64,000 nucleotides of DNA from the NCBI GenBank assembly GCA_024760905.1, contig CM045745.1, positions 7,813,782 to 7,877,781 on the forward strand, read 5' to 3'. The position numbers and the translations under genes are program-made. The notes beneath the pieces were generated by a model. That model did no database searches. It worked only from the letters and a program-made list of their open reading frames with translations, and was not told the DNA's origin. Each line of letters begins with the position of its first letter. The stretch's first letter is position 1. This stretch comes from Plotosus lineatus. Its lineage: Eukaryota; Chordata; Actinopteri; Siluriformes; Plotosidae. This document shows positions 9,899 to 22,588 of the stretch, in pieces.

Positions 9899-10235
9899 CA
9901 GTGATCGCAAGTTCAAATCCGGGTTAATGCCACAGCCGTCTGTGACAGGGAGTCCAATGGATTATGTAGCCGAGCTCTCATGGGAGGGAGGGAGAGATGG
10001 AGGGATGGCATACATTCACTTCCCTGTCACTCACAGTGATCACCAGCCAATCACGGGTGTCTATGAGCTCATTTGTACTAAGAGGGCAGATAGTGTTTTC
10101 CCTCAGAGTGCGTTAGACCGTCCCCAAATACACAAATACACAGTTAGAAAAGAGGCTGGGGCTAGCATTTCATTGTCACAGAGGGTGTGTGCATGCGTTA
10201 GCGAGAAGAATAGGAATCTCCTCAGTGTCGATTTC
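9899..10235 (+). mobile_element. tRNA-derived SINE, type D, copy 2
   Basis: Matches copy 1 at 691 in order: GATCGCAAGTTCAAATCCGG, AATGCCACAGCC, TGGCATACATTCACTTCCCTG, GCGTTAGACCGTCCCCAAAT, GTGTGTGCATGC. The end is diffuse. Confidence 0.55.
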
Positions 10236-10574
10236 TCAGGCATTTCCTCTCAACCTCTTCACCATTTCTCCCTGTTGTTTCTATAGCAACCACGGGTACC
10301 AAGCTTCCCCTGTGTCAGTTATTATGTGGGAAACGGAAGCAACCACTATAATTTGTAAGGCTGCATGTGAGAAAAGACACTGCAGTAATGAGGTTAAGTA
10401 ATAACTTTAATGGCAACGATAAAAGAAAATCATTTGGCTTTCGGTTACATAGGTTCAACTCACGTCATGTTAAACTTCCAGAGGTAGGTTGCAGTGTATT
10501 ACACTGTCTGCTCTCAGCCCGATTCGAATTCTTTACAACTGGGTATGTTTGGGCTAAAAAATGGAAAATGAACG
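10236..10574. other. Unassigned spacer
   Basis: Unique-looking sequence without a recognised feature. Confidence 0.4.
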
Positions 10575-10734
10575 TAGAGTGCAGTGGAAAGGTTTTTGCC
10601 CCCTTGAACAATTTCTGACAGTGACAAACCTACAAAAAATGTCAGAAATTGTTAATTGCATTTATTAAGGGGAAAAAGCATCTGAACCTACAAGGGCCCA
10701 TGTGAATAAGTAATTGCCCCCTAAACCTAATATC

Positions 10735-11720
10735 TGGTTGAACCACCTTTTGCAGCACTAACTGCAGTCAAGCGTTTGCGATAAGAGGTGATGAGTCTTT
10801 CATATCACTGTGATGGGATTTTGGCCCACTCTTCTCTGCAGAATTGTTGAAGATCAACCAGATTGGATGGTTTTCTGGCCTGAACAGCCTTTTTCAGGTC
10901 ATGCCACAGCATCTCAATAGGGTTCAGGTCGGGACTTTGACTAGGCCACTCCAAAACCCTGATTTTGTTCTTTTTTCGCCATTCAGAAGTGAACTTGCTG
11001 GTGTGCTTCGGATCATTGCCTTGCTGCAGAACCCAGGTGCGCTTTAGCTTGAGGTCTCAGACTGATGGACGAACATTCTTCACCAGGATTTCTTGGTAGC
11101 GAACAGAATTCATGCTTTCATCAATCATGACATGTCGCCCAGGTCCTAAATCTGCAAAGCAGGCCCAGATCGTCACACTCCCACCACCATGTTTCACTGC
11201 TGGCACAATGTTCTTTTTATCAAATGCAGTGTTCCTTTTGCACCAGATGTAACGGGATGCAGTTCTCCCAAAAAGTTCAACGTTAGTTTCATCAGTCCAT
11301 AGGACATTTTCCCAAAAGCTTTGGGGATGATCAAGATGATTCTTGGCAAAAGTTAGTTGTGCCTTGATATTCTTTTTTGTCAACAGTGTCTTTCATCTCG
11401 GAACTCTTCCATGGATGCCATTTTTTCCGCGTGTCTTTCTGAAGGTGGAGTCATGAACCTTGAAATTAACTGAGGCAAGTGAGGTTTGTAGTTGTTTAGA
11501 AGTGGTTTTTGGATCCTTTGTGACTTCTCCGGTTAGTCTGCGCCGTGCTCTTGGAGTAATTTTGGTAGGTCGGCCACACCTGGGAAGGGTCACTACTGTG
11601 TCATGCCTACTCAATCTATGAATAATTGCTCTGGCAGTGGTCTGCTGGAGTCCCAAAGATTTACCAATGACTTTGTATCATTTCCTAGACTGAGACATTT
11701 CTATAATCTTCTTTCTTGTT
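10735..11720 (-). pseudogene. Tc1 transposase (DD34E), frameshifted
   Basis: Minus-strand pieces in order: the paired-like DNA-binding region MGLQQTTARAIIHRLSRHD (about 11600-11656), the linker VKDP/VTKDPKTTSKQLQ, then after a frame break MTKKNIKAQLTFAKNHLDH and the catalytic start WTDETNVELFG, KHGGGSVTIWACF, and NVRPSV. Below 11057 the coding trace continues in another frame, matching the [11 protein letters not shown] and [10 protein letters not shown] regions (second Asp and final Glu). Several breaks disable it. Tc1 transposases bind terminal repeats and insert at TA in the nucleus. Confidence 0.85.
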
Positions 11721-11881
11721 TGCTCTTGAAGCTCACTGGATCACGGAATGATGATGTGTGTTCAGTATGGCCGACCTCACCTTGTCAGACAGTTTTTATG
11801 TTAGGGATCTCCTGATTGGATGTGTCTGGCAGCAATCAGGCCTAGGTGTGGCCATGAAGTTGAACTCAGTTGTTCCCTATA

Positions 11882-12355
11882 CAGGAATCCCTCGCTACGT
11901 TGCGTTTCATTTCTTGCGGCTTCAGTGCATCGCGTTTTTTTTTTTTTGTTTGTTTGTTTGTTTTTTTAATATTCATTGAATTAAAAAATAAGGAAATTGA
12001 GGAAGAATAGGGGGAACGGTTAAGGAAAATGCCACAAAAACAAGGCCAATCATACAAAAAAAACCCCTGAAAATCTCCCATCAAAACTAGTTACATTGTT
12101 GTCAGGTGCGCATCTGTGTGCATGCGTCTGTGTGTGTATTTATATTTTATTTACATCTTATGCATTATTTTTAATGTTTAATTGTTATTATAAGCATTTC
12201 TTGCATTGAATATGTATTTATTGATATTATATACACATATACATGTACATATACGTCAGTCGGGGGGGGGGGGGGGGTTTAATCCAACTTTGCGGATTTC
12301 GATGGTTGCGTGGGGATCTCAGTCCCAATTAACTGCAAGAAGTGAGGGATCCCTG
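11882..12355. mobile_element. Tigger-like MITE family 1, inserted in Tc1
   Basis: TA at 11880-11881 and 12356-12357 frame CAGGAATCCCTCGCTACG and AGTGAGGGATCCCTG. 474 bp. The interior follows the family 1 order, including a T/G-rich run, TTAATGTTTAATTGTTATT and a 15-G run before the right end. Tc1 sequence continues on both sides, so this copy is younger than the Tc1. Confidence 0.88.
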
Positions 12356-12480
12356 TAATAAGATTAATCACAATTACCTCATCTTTTAACAAGGAGGGGC
12401 AGCTACTTTTTCACAGAGATTCATGTAGATTTGGATAGGATTTTTCATGTAGATTTGGATAGGTAAAGTCTTCTGTTTTT

Positions 12481-12850
12481 CCTCCGATAAATCTGATATT
12501 ACAGACTGCACCATATCGATCAACTTACAAAGCAACGTTCCCAAGCATGACTTCTGTCTAGCATGTGGTGTTTTGTTCAAAACAAGTGCCTGTAGACGGT
12601 TACCTCTCTGAAAATGAAAAACATAATAAGCCATTAATCAGTGCCACTTCGAGATTTTCTCTGAGACAGAAATGGAGCCGGAAAGGCTTGGTATCCCCAA
12701 CAGGTTTTATTATGCCAGGCAACTGTGTGTGACAATGGATGCTTGATAGAGCCTGTTACTGCCTTACCCGCTGATGCCTTCCTGCCATTTTCAAAGCTTT
12801 TTATTACAAGGAAAATCAACCTTATACTTTTAACACTCACTATTCCTCAT
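12481..12850. other. Unassigned spacer
   Basis: May include the outermost decayed end of the Tc1 element. No other feature recognised. Confidence 0.4.
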
Positions 12851-13179
12851 TTGCTGAACCACTTAATCCTTCCAGGGTCATGGGGAGGCTGGTGTCCATC
12901 TCATCCGACATTGGATGAAGGCCAAATTTGCCAGATCGTCGAAGGGAAACACACCAGCATTTACACTCACATTCACGCCAAAAGGAAACAGCAAACAGCA
13001 AGCCAGCCTAATGTGCATGTTTTTGGACTGCTGATGGAAACCGAAGTACCCCGAAAAAAGCGTATGCATGCACGGGAAGAACATGCAACTCCAAACAGAA
13101 AACACCCAAACCTGGGACTCAAAGCAAGGACCTTCTTGCTGTGAGGCGGGTGTGCTAACCACCAGGCCATTGTGCTGCC
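12851..13179 (-). mobile_element. V-SINE-like element
   Basis: On the minus strand: tRNA-like head GGTGGTTAGCACACCC, degraded B box, central block GCATGTTCTTCCCGTG, then a tail ending GGATTAAGTGGTTCAG at 12851. The tail resembles that of type B SINEs here. Confidence 0.75.
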
Positions 13180-13291
13180 AGTGCTTTTAACAGAGAGATT
13201 AAAATATGTTGCTGTGGGTTTTATGGGGAAATTTAGATGCATATGTAATTAGTAATTATTCTGTGCCTGGATTATATATTATGTGTCATAA

Positions 13292-13372
13292 CAGTAATCC
13301 CCCACCCCTTCATGTTTCCTACTTCGCGTCCCCGCAATATCGCGGGATTTCCCATCGGGAAATTAAAAAATA

Positions 13373-13409
<37 letters not shown>

Positions 13410-14128
13410 ATTCAAAATTCGTGTGCACTACATTCAACAACGCTACCCAACATGCTCTGTTCTCCTGTTTAACTTGAGTCTTCTCTGAGTTGCTGAGAAT
13501 CCAGCAAGCTAATTGGTCGATATTATATTTCCCAGCATCCAACATGCTTTTCCTCCCTCATGAGGAGGAATATAACTTTTATTGAGCTCAGGGGAAGCAC
13601 TGGGGTGCGGGAAAAATCGTGTTCACCGTAGTGGTGAGGAAAAAAACAAAAAACAAAATCACTGGGAGAGTATAACACGGAAACTGGTCGCGCACGGAGA
13701 TATTTATAGCACGCTGATGGCTGAGTGGCTTCTGGTGCGCGCTCTGGATTTCGCCTGCAAGTCACAGCCACGCCCCTCACCAACGCATGCAGTTGGAGAG
13801 AGGGAGAGAGAGTTAAACGCCTGTGAGTTTGGACACTAACATGATATGTACTAAAGCAAAGGTTTATTAAGGTTTAAGTATTTATTAAGGTTTGTTATAC
13901 AGTATTTATATATATTTATTGTCATTATAAGGTGTATAATTTATTTATATATTAATACACAATGCCTGTATGACATTAACATGCATGGAACACTTTAAAA
14001 TTAACTTCTATATAAACTTTATATAATACATAGGTGGATGGGTGTCCTTAAGAAGTGGCAGAAGTCATTTCACGGTTTTTTTTTTTTGGGGGGGGGGGGT
14101 GTTAACCGCGAAATAAGGGGGATTACTG
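13292..14128. mobile_element. Tigger-like MITE with CAGTAATCCCCC ends
   Basis: Left end CAGTAATCCCCCACC (preceded by AA rather than a clean TA) and right end GGGGGATTACTG followed by TA. 837 bp. It holds a GA microsatellite (13375-13407) and an internal segment (13550-13840) with LTR-like order on the minus strand: GGGCGTGGCTGTG, TATAAATA, CAATAAAAG. The right end lies 63 bp from CAMK2 exon 3, on the donor side. Confidence 0.75.
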
Positions 14129-14146
14129 TATTCCATTCTGGAGTTA

Positions 14147-15686
<1,540 letters not shown>

Positions 15687-15995
15687 ATGCATAGTGGTTA
15701 GCACGTCCACCTCATATCGAGCAGATCCTGGGCTTGAGAAAATTTGCATGTTTTCCTTGTGCGTACATGGGTTTCCTCTGGGTAATCTGGTTTCTTCCCA
15801 CAGCCCAAAGACATTCACATAAGGTTGGACCAAATGGACCCTTGGTTTAAGTGCGAATAATTGTGTGCGTATTGAACTAGTAATGGACTGGCTAGCGGGT
15901 CTGGGTGTACCCCACCTTGACCCAGTGTCAGTCAAGATAGGCTCAAGCCTTTCTGTGACCTCAGTAGGATAAAGCAAATCAGCAAATGAGTGAAT
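15687..15995 (+). mobile_element. V-SINE-like element
   Basis: Head ATAGTGGTTAGCACGTCC, central block TTTGCATGTTTTCCTTGTG and TGGTTTCTTCCCACAG, tail CAGTCAAGATAGGCTCAAGC and AGTAGGATAAAGC to GCAAATGAGTGAA. Diverged, plus orientation. Confidence 0.75.
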
Positions 15996-16779
15996 TAAAA
16001 ACAGTGTGATATTTCTGATGTCTTTAGGACATAACTTATGTCAAATTTAAGACATAATCTGGAGCAAAAAAAAAAAAAAAAAATGATGTACTAGTATGTT
16101 TCCTGGTGATTGCCGGATGGAATAAGGGCATATGTTACTTGTTGTGCGGTAATAACCTAATTCATCGGTATTAAACTTGAGATCTGTGATCATAATCCGT
16201 TCCGCCAACTCATTTTAATTGGCCCGTGAGTGCTTTCAAAAGTATATGATTATCATACATTCCTGTCATCAACCATTACCATGAAAAATAATTCAGCGTC
16301 CATCCATCAAGTGTAGCCAAACCTATTATAAGTGTCTTTCATGGCCTCAGAAAAACTGCAAACTGGCATGTTGCTGTCAAGCACTTCTAGAAAAGGAAAG
16401 TAAATATAGTTAAAGGAAACAACTACAAACTAAACCAATCATGTTGCTATGCCGAGTTCATGGTTGCGGTTTTTCACTCGATTATCCCGCCCTTGGTGAC
16501 CACAATTTATTGATGTTGCCCTCAATGAAAACAACCTTGAAACCCCTGATCTAAATATCAGTGGTTGTATCAGGGCCTTGGGCAGTGTTGTGTATACACT
16601 CCTTTACTTGATATATCAGCTACCCTTAAGTGTGAAGAACATTAACACGCTTCATTAATTCCATCATGACTTTCTGCTTTCATATTTTATCTTCTATCTT
16701 TGTGTTTTTCAGTAGCACACGTAATTTCTTACAGCCAACAAGACCCAAGTTTTGTCTTACTAAATGTTTTTACACCCCC
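15996..16779. other. Unassigned stretch
   Basis: Poly-A near 16064-16083; otherwise no recognised feature. Confidence 0.4.
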
Positions 16780-16794
16780 ATATATTATCAGACC

Positions 16795-17503
16795 CTGGAA
16801 AGGAGGGGAATGAAGATTAGCCTCAGTAAGACAGAATACATGTGCATGAATGACAAGGACCAAAGAGGAACGGTGAGATTACAGGGAGCAGATATAAGGA
16901 AGGTGGAGGATTTTAAGTACTTAGGCTCAACAATCCAGAGCAATGGAGAGTGTGGAAAAGAGGTGAAGAAGCGTGTGCAGGCAGGTTGGAATGGTTGGAG
17001 AAAAGTGTCCGGTGTGATGTGTGATAAGAGGGTATCGGCATGAATGAAAGGAAAAGTGTACAAGACGGTGTTGAGGCCAACGATGTTGTATGGTTTAGAA
17101 ACAGTGGCCCTGGGGCAAAGACAGGAGGCAGAGCTGGAGGTAGCAGAGATGAAAATGTTGAGGTTCTCTTTGGGAGTAACGAGGATGGATAGGATCAGGA
17201 ATGAGTACATCAGAGGGACAGCACATGTAAGACGTTTTGGAGACAAAGTCAGAGAGGCTAGATTGAGATGGTTTGGACATGTACAGAGGAGGGATAGTGA
17301 GTATATTGGTAGTAGGATGCTGAGGCTGGAACTACCAGGCAGAAGGCCTAGAGGAAGACCAAAGAGACGATTCATGGATGTGGTGAAGGAGGACATGAAG
17401 GTCATTGGTGTAAGAGAAGAAGATGCAAAGGATAGGGTGAGATGGAGGCAGATGATTCGCTGTGGCGACCTCTGAAGGGAAAAGCCGAAAGGAAAAGAAG
17501 AAG
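16795..17503 (+). mobile_element. RTE-X LINE, 5'-truncated, 15-bp TSD
   Basis: ATATATTATCAGACC flanks it exactly (16780-16794 and 17504-17518). It carries the C-terminal part of the LINE protein: LSKTEYMCMNDKD, VEDFKYLGSTIQSNGECG, GWNGWRKVSGVM, then after one in-frame stop at 17041 LYGLETVALGQRQ, TRMDRIRNEYIRGTAHV, LRWFGHVQRRDSEYIGSRM. The 3' tail is GATGATTCGCTGTGGCGACC with AAAGCCGAAAGGAAAAGAAG. Heavy 5' truncation and a TSD are normal products of target-primed reverse transcription. Confidence 0.93.
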
Positions 17504-17639
17504 ATATATTATCAGACCAAGGTGTAACATGTTCAGCACCCTTGTGTGTACTTTTTTAAAAATTCACTAACTAGGTTTAACAATCTAAAAAATACCAGCT
17601 AAACTTTAGTGGTGATTCCTCCGGGTTAGCACAGCAGCC

Positions 17640-18440
17640 TACCCTCCTGGTGTAATCTCCGCGTTGTGGTGACTCCACTCCCCATCAGGACAACTCAGTA
17701 ATCCAGCTAAATCCAGACGCAGCCTCTAGTTTCAAGAAGAAGTTGCTTTCCCTCTTTTTCCCAGTGAAATAGTGACTATCTATAAAATTTAGCTTCGTGT
17801 CGCCCGAAACGAAAACTTGTCTACCATTAAAAATGGTCCGTCAAGTGTGAGCTCTCTGCAGCCATTATGAACACACAAGCCGTTGTGTATCAGCATTGAG
17901 AAATACTGTGGGTGAAATGGAACGTTCTCCTCTCTATCTGTACTGATAATATTATTAAGCTGAAAACTAAGATGAGCTCTCTGACTGTGGAGTTTGCTAA
18001 AATGGAAAGAAGACGTGAAGATCCAGGTGCAACAATAGAAGAATCCTTTGGATTCCTGAGGATTCTAGTTATTTGTCCTTTACTGTGACTGTATCCACTC
18101 TTCTTGACGAGGATCTCCTTTTGTATCGAGTCCACCGAACACTTCAACCAAAGCCACAGCTTGGTGAGCGCCCTTGCCCCATCACTGCACAGCTACATTA
18201 TCATACTGACTGTGTGGCTAATCTTCACTGTGCCACAAAACGGCAACAAATCAAGTTCAGTGACCTGTTCATCATAATTTTCCCAGACTTCACCACAGCT
18301 TGCTCCAGAGCTGCGTTTAATGGTATTTGCCACCAGCTACGCGCGATTCCAGGGATGCATTTCGGCCTGCTCTACCTTGCGCACCTCCGTGTCAAAAGTA
18401 TCAACCTTCCAAGAATAGAATGCTGCACAGTTGGCTTCTG
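17640..18440 (+). pseudogene. L1-type LINE ORF1 relic
   Basis: After a decayed N-terminal coiled-coil-like part (LKTKMSSLTVEFAKMERR) the plus-strand frame at 18073-18440 reads RVHRTLQPKPQLGERPCPI, IIFPDFTTACSRAAFNG and LRAIPGMHFGLLYLAHLRV. These are the RRM/C-terminal motifs of L1-clade ORF1 RNA-binding proteins in fish (hRxLxPRPxxGERPRxI, vfiFPDyS, RAAFxxVkrxLR, GLLxPARLRV). ORF1 proteins coat LINE RNA in the cytoplasm. Stops and frameshifts break it; no ORF2 neighbour is seen. Confidence 0.7.
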
Positions 18441-18715
18441 TCAAGTCATATTCCTGTTATAAAGCCTGAAATTTAGGTGTTCAAGGTATTGTCTGTTTGT
18501 CGACTTATTCTTATGGCAAAAGGAACACCAAGACTGTCTTGGTCTTTGAACTGCTCTTTGTAATGGCAGATGTGTAACTTTCCCATGGCCCACACAACAC
18601 CTTTGTAACTGAACTGCATCTGCATGACCGATGACCAAACACCTAACAACTATATACAATCCATAAAAAGGATATGGTTATGACATTATCTTTACATTTA
18701 ATAAAAAAATAATTA

Positions 18716-19160
18716 CAGTGATCCCCCGCTGCTTCAGTTTCTGCAGCTTCAGTGCATCGCGGGTTTTTCAAAAATACCGTGGTACCAAACGTTTTGGAGG
18801 TCGAACAAATCGGAATTCGAACAAAAAATCCAGAATTTTTTTGTCTTGGAAGTTGAACAAAATTCAGAAATCAAACTCGAAAAATGCGCGAGAAAAAAAC
18901 GAGACCGAGAGTGAGGAAAAGTGTGCGACTTCGGGAAATCGGTCTCTTTTGACTACTCGACCACTGTGTGCATGTGGATGTGCTTGCTCCTGTTCTACGA
19001 AGTACAGTATACCGTGTTTTTTTTTTGTTTACCCGATTAGATTCGCTAATGAACATGCCTCCAAAGAAAGCTACTGAGAAAAATCAATTAAAAAAAAAAA
19101 AAAAATCAGTTAAAAATTTTTCATTTGTAAATGTTTATCCAAGTGTCTTTTAAGAAGTTT
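18716..19160 (+). mobile_element. Tigger 5' end nested in MITE fragment
   Basis: TA plus CAGTGATCCCCCGCTGC begins a family 1-like MITE fragment (GCTTCAGTGCATCGCGGG). At 18777 this passes into the 5' region of the Tigger element also seen at 7971 (GTGGTACC, AACGTTTTGGAGGTCGAAC, CGAGACCGAGAG). At about 19051 a start codon opens MPPKKATEKNQ, the N-terminus expected for this Tigger transposase, then decays into poly-A. Confidence 0.6.
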
Positions 19161-19243
19161 TCCTTCCATTAACTTTACTGCCCAAATCCAAACCATGATT
19201 TTTAAACTGTTGCTGAAATAGCATTTTTCATTTCTTTATCAAT

Positions 19244-19583
19244 CTTCTTCTTCTTCTTCTTCTTTTACTTTCGGCTGCTCCCTTCAGGGGTCGCCACAGC
19301 AAATCATCCGCCTCCACCTCACCCTGTCCTCCGCATCTTCTTTTCTGACTCCAACGACCTTCATGTCTTCCTTCACCACATCCATAAATCTCTTCTTTGG
19401 TCTTCCTCGAGGCCTTCAGCCTGGTAGTTCCAACCTCAGCATCCTACTGCCAATATACTCACTATCCCTCCTCTGTACATGTCCAAACCATCTCAATCTA
19501 GCCTCTCTGACTTTGTCTCCAAAACATCTTACGTGGGCTGTCCCTCTGATATACTCATTTCTGATCCTATCCATCCTCGTTTA
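19244..19583 (-). mobile_element. RTE-X LINE 3' fragment, 14-bp TSD
   Basis: Minus-strand copy with tail (CTTCTTCTTCTTCTTTTAC, TTTCGGCTGCTCCCTTCAG) at left. ATTTCTTTATCAAT is duplicated at 19230-19243 and 19584-19597. Encodes degraded LRWFGHVQRR and LELPG motifs on the minus strand. The poly-(GAA)-like tail is longer than in other copies. Confidence 0.92.
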
Positions 19584-19597
19584 ATTTCTTTATCAAT

Positions 19598-20418
19598 AAG
19601 CAAAAAAAATTAAAAAGAGCATACAATCAGTCCTTCCTGACAACAGGCATCATATAACCTCCTATCGACTAGAGATAATACACATAATTTTAGAAAATTA
19701 GCATTTTATAATCACAGTCGAAAACACAACAGAGAAAACAAATGCATAATATAATAGACACAGCTTCGCCATATTTATCTCTAATATATCTGGTTTATAA
19801 GAAGTTAGACGTTATAGAAGTTAGTCTTCAGGCCAACTCTCACGCTGACTGTCCGGAGAAAGAAACTCAGGAGTCATATAATCCAGATTAGACTCCAAGT
19901 GTCAAATTTCAGAATGCTGCACAACACCAATGGGATTTTACCTGTGCACTTCCTTAACCAATCAAAATTCCCTCTCGAAGATTTGACCCTTCTAGTTCTC
20001 TTCCTTAGCAGTAAACCACCCCCTCAACCCTCATAATCCTGTTGAACCACTTTCGGGCAGCTGGGCCGAGTTCTCATTTGTCCTTTAGAGGGATGATGGG
20101 TAATCTGTAACACAATCAGATTACAGACACACTGGTCCATATTCAGATCACGCTAGCTGCATCCTACTGCACTAAGCATGAACATTAAGCCCTACTTTAA
20201 GAGAGACTGTTGGTCAATAAACTGGTCGGCTGCAGTATGTTCCCTATTTACTACAGAGTGCAGTGTTTGAGCACCATCCAATTTGTTGCACTATTAATGT
20301 TTTTAGTGTGTACACCACAGGGAAAATTAAACAAATCTGAATGGTCAACTATCCTGGGATAGTAAGCAATTGCTTACTAGTTACTAATTGCTTACTAATT
20401 GCTTGTTAGTGGTCAGGG
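19598..20418. other. Unassigned stretch
   Basis: No recognised gene or repeat end in about 800 bp. Confidence 0.4.
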
Positions 20419-20762
20419 CAGTGGTGGCCTGGTGGTAAAGATGCTGGATTACTGATCCTAAGGTTGGGGGTTCAAGCCCCACTCGGGTTGTCACTTCCCC
20501 CCAACACATCCCCAATGCAGCTAACTGGGTTATCAAAGGCCGGCCATGTCTCTCACTGTCTATGGTGTGAGGTTCATGTAAAAGAACCATTGCTGACTTT
20601 CAACAAGAGGAGCTGCATAGCCGTCAGCGTGTTTCCGCCTTGTGATGGCTTGGCGAGCTGTCCAGGGTATACTTTGCCTTTGCTCAGAGTCGGCTGGGAT
20701 GGGCGTCAGCCTCCCCTTGACCCTAATTAGCATTAAGCGGTTACAGAAAATGAACGAAGGAA
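20419..20762 (+). mobile_element. SINE type B, 15-bp TSD
   Basis: Head GCAGTGGTGGCCTGGTGG, B box GGTTCAAGCCCC, tail GTGATGGCTTGGCGAGCTGT to GAAAATGAACGAAGGAA. Flanked by TGTTAGTGGTCAGGG and TGTTAGCGGTCAGGG (one mismatch). Confidence 0.9.
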
Positions 20763-20777
20763 TGTTAGCGGTCAGGG

Positions 20778-21788
20778 AGTTGTCAGTGCCGTGTGACCTA
20801 ACAGGGTGGCCTGAGTAAGGTGCATCAGAGCCAGTGTGAGTCATCCAGAAGTGCTCCCAGTCAGTTAATTTGCAAATTCCCACAAACGCCATTTCCGATT
20901 AATTCTGGACAAACCTGTAAGGAATCAAAATGTGAAATTAAAGTATTTAATGGCATGGATTTTTTTTTTTTTTTTTACATTTAAAAATTAGCCTTTCTTC
21001 CCCATTAAATGAAAATTCATCATCTTGTTATCACTGCCTAAAAGTGAAGTCCCAAAATAATAACCTTCTGATGATACAAGGTTTCAACGTGAATTAATTT
21101 TGATGATGTCATCTATGATGTAATGTCATGTAACCATTACATTAGGACTACCATCTCCAACTTTTTGATGCTATCTGAGAAAGTAATACGCTATTGAGAT
21201 AAGATTGCGTTACTGGAAACCCAATATCACACCAGGGGGTATTGAAATGCCATTCCGCTGGATAAGCTTACTTCCTTAAGCACGTTACACGTACGTAGCG
21301 CTTCCTGGCTCCACTAATATTTTGAATGACTAGGAGTAGACATTATCCACTTTGTAATCACAGGATAATATCCAGCGATGCCAGCCTATATACACGTTAA
21401 AATACAGTGATTTGTTTAGTGGCCCTGTTGAGATGAATGAATACCAATGCCTTGTAACAGATGCCAGACCAGGGTAGTGTTAACATCAGTATCAGGCTTG
21501 GTATCAGTTATTTTAATACAGTGAACAGTAAAATTGGTGAGGCTGCATGATTTCGGAAAGATGAGGTCATTTCTTCCAAAATGCATCTGCTTCGACGACA
21601 TCCTTACACATCGATATCAATACGTTGATGCTCTAGAGAATACAACTTTGATAATTATCTCATGATAGCAGTGAAGTGTTCGCACATCATTAATCTCAGT
21701 CTTTGTTTCTGAATCCATGAGCATTATTAAGATCTAGATCTTGCATGTATTAAAAGTGACCCAGATCACAAATATCCCAAATGACAGA
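20778..21788. other. Unassigned stretch
   Basis: T17 run near 20960; nothing else recognised. Confidence 0.4.
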
Positions 21789-21789
21789 C

Positions 21790-21843
<54 letters not shown>
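21789..21843. repeat. (GA)n microsatellite
   Basis: About 25 GA units after two ACAG units. Confidence 0.98.
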
Positions 21844-21851
<8 letters not shown>

Positions 21852-21960
21852 CGGGAAATGGAGCGTCTATTTTCAATCATGTCACACGGGCTTCTTCAAC
21901 TATCCACACAGAGCCTCTACACTTACAACATAAACAATGGAGAGATTTTAGAGTATAAAC

Positions 21961-22580
21961 CAGTGCTTCTCAAATAGTGGAGCACGACCCCCAAGGTATG
22001 ACGCCATCGGGGGTGTTGTGATGCCGGAGGAGCACGTATGACCCGGGGGAACATGTTTTTCTGGAATAGTGTACAAGAATTAAGCGTAATTGCACCTCCA
22101 CTCCACTAGTTGGCAGTGGCACTCTCATTGTTGCGCTATGGTGTAGCAGTTTTTCGCACGAGCAAACGATATGAAGTGCAGTAAACAACCCCTCAAGAAA
22201 CAACACGGAAAAATTTCTAACAGGAATAAAGAGAAAGGTGGAGAGAGACAAAGATATTAAGACATAAATAAGTTGAATGAGTTTAAATAAGGATTTTTTT
22301 TTTTTTTTTTAAATTTCAGGCACATTCGTGCATTTTAAAGCTTTTCTATTGCAGATTAAAAAATAACGTTAATGAAGTTTTTCTTTACTGTAAGTTGAAC
22401 TACGTATATTTCTTTTTTTAATGTTAATAAAGAGACAGTGTTATGTATAGGTGTACTAATAACAATTTTATAGACAAATAATACTATTTATAGTCGCTCG
22501 CGGGGTGGTGGTGGTGGTGGGTGAAATGTTTTTATTTTCTTCCTAGAGGGGGCGCCACAGAAAATAATTGAGAAGCACTG
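21961..22580. mobile_element. hAT-like MITE with 8-bp TSD
   Basis: Left end CAGTGCTTCTCAAATAGTGG and right end AATTGAGAAGCACTG are inverted repeats. GTATAAAC is duplicated exactly at 21953-21960 and 22581-22588. An 8-bp duplication and CAGTG...CACTG ends define hAT elements. 620 bp; no transposase frame inside. Confidence 0.92.
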
Positions 22581-22588
22581 GTATAAAC

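Larger units (their letters stand above)
10575..12480 (-). mobile_element. Tc1 element interrupted by a MITE
   Basis: Left end AGTGGAAAGGTTTTTGCCCC begins the terminal repeat; the transposase frame lies on the minus strand between 10735 and 11720. The element stops at 11881 (TTGTTCCCTATA) and resumes at 12356 (TTAATCACAATTACCTCATC, then ACTTTTTCACAGAG), so a 474-bp Tigger-like MITE landed in it at a TA. The far end is uncertain because a 23-bp tandem duplication (TCATGTAGATTTGGATAGG) sits near 12420-12462. Confidence 0.85.

Noticed and set aside
12425..12462. 23-bp tandem duplication in the Tc1 end
   Set aside because: Real but a simple local duplication in a decayed terminal repeat; no wider meaning seen.
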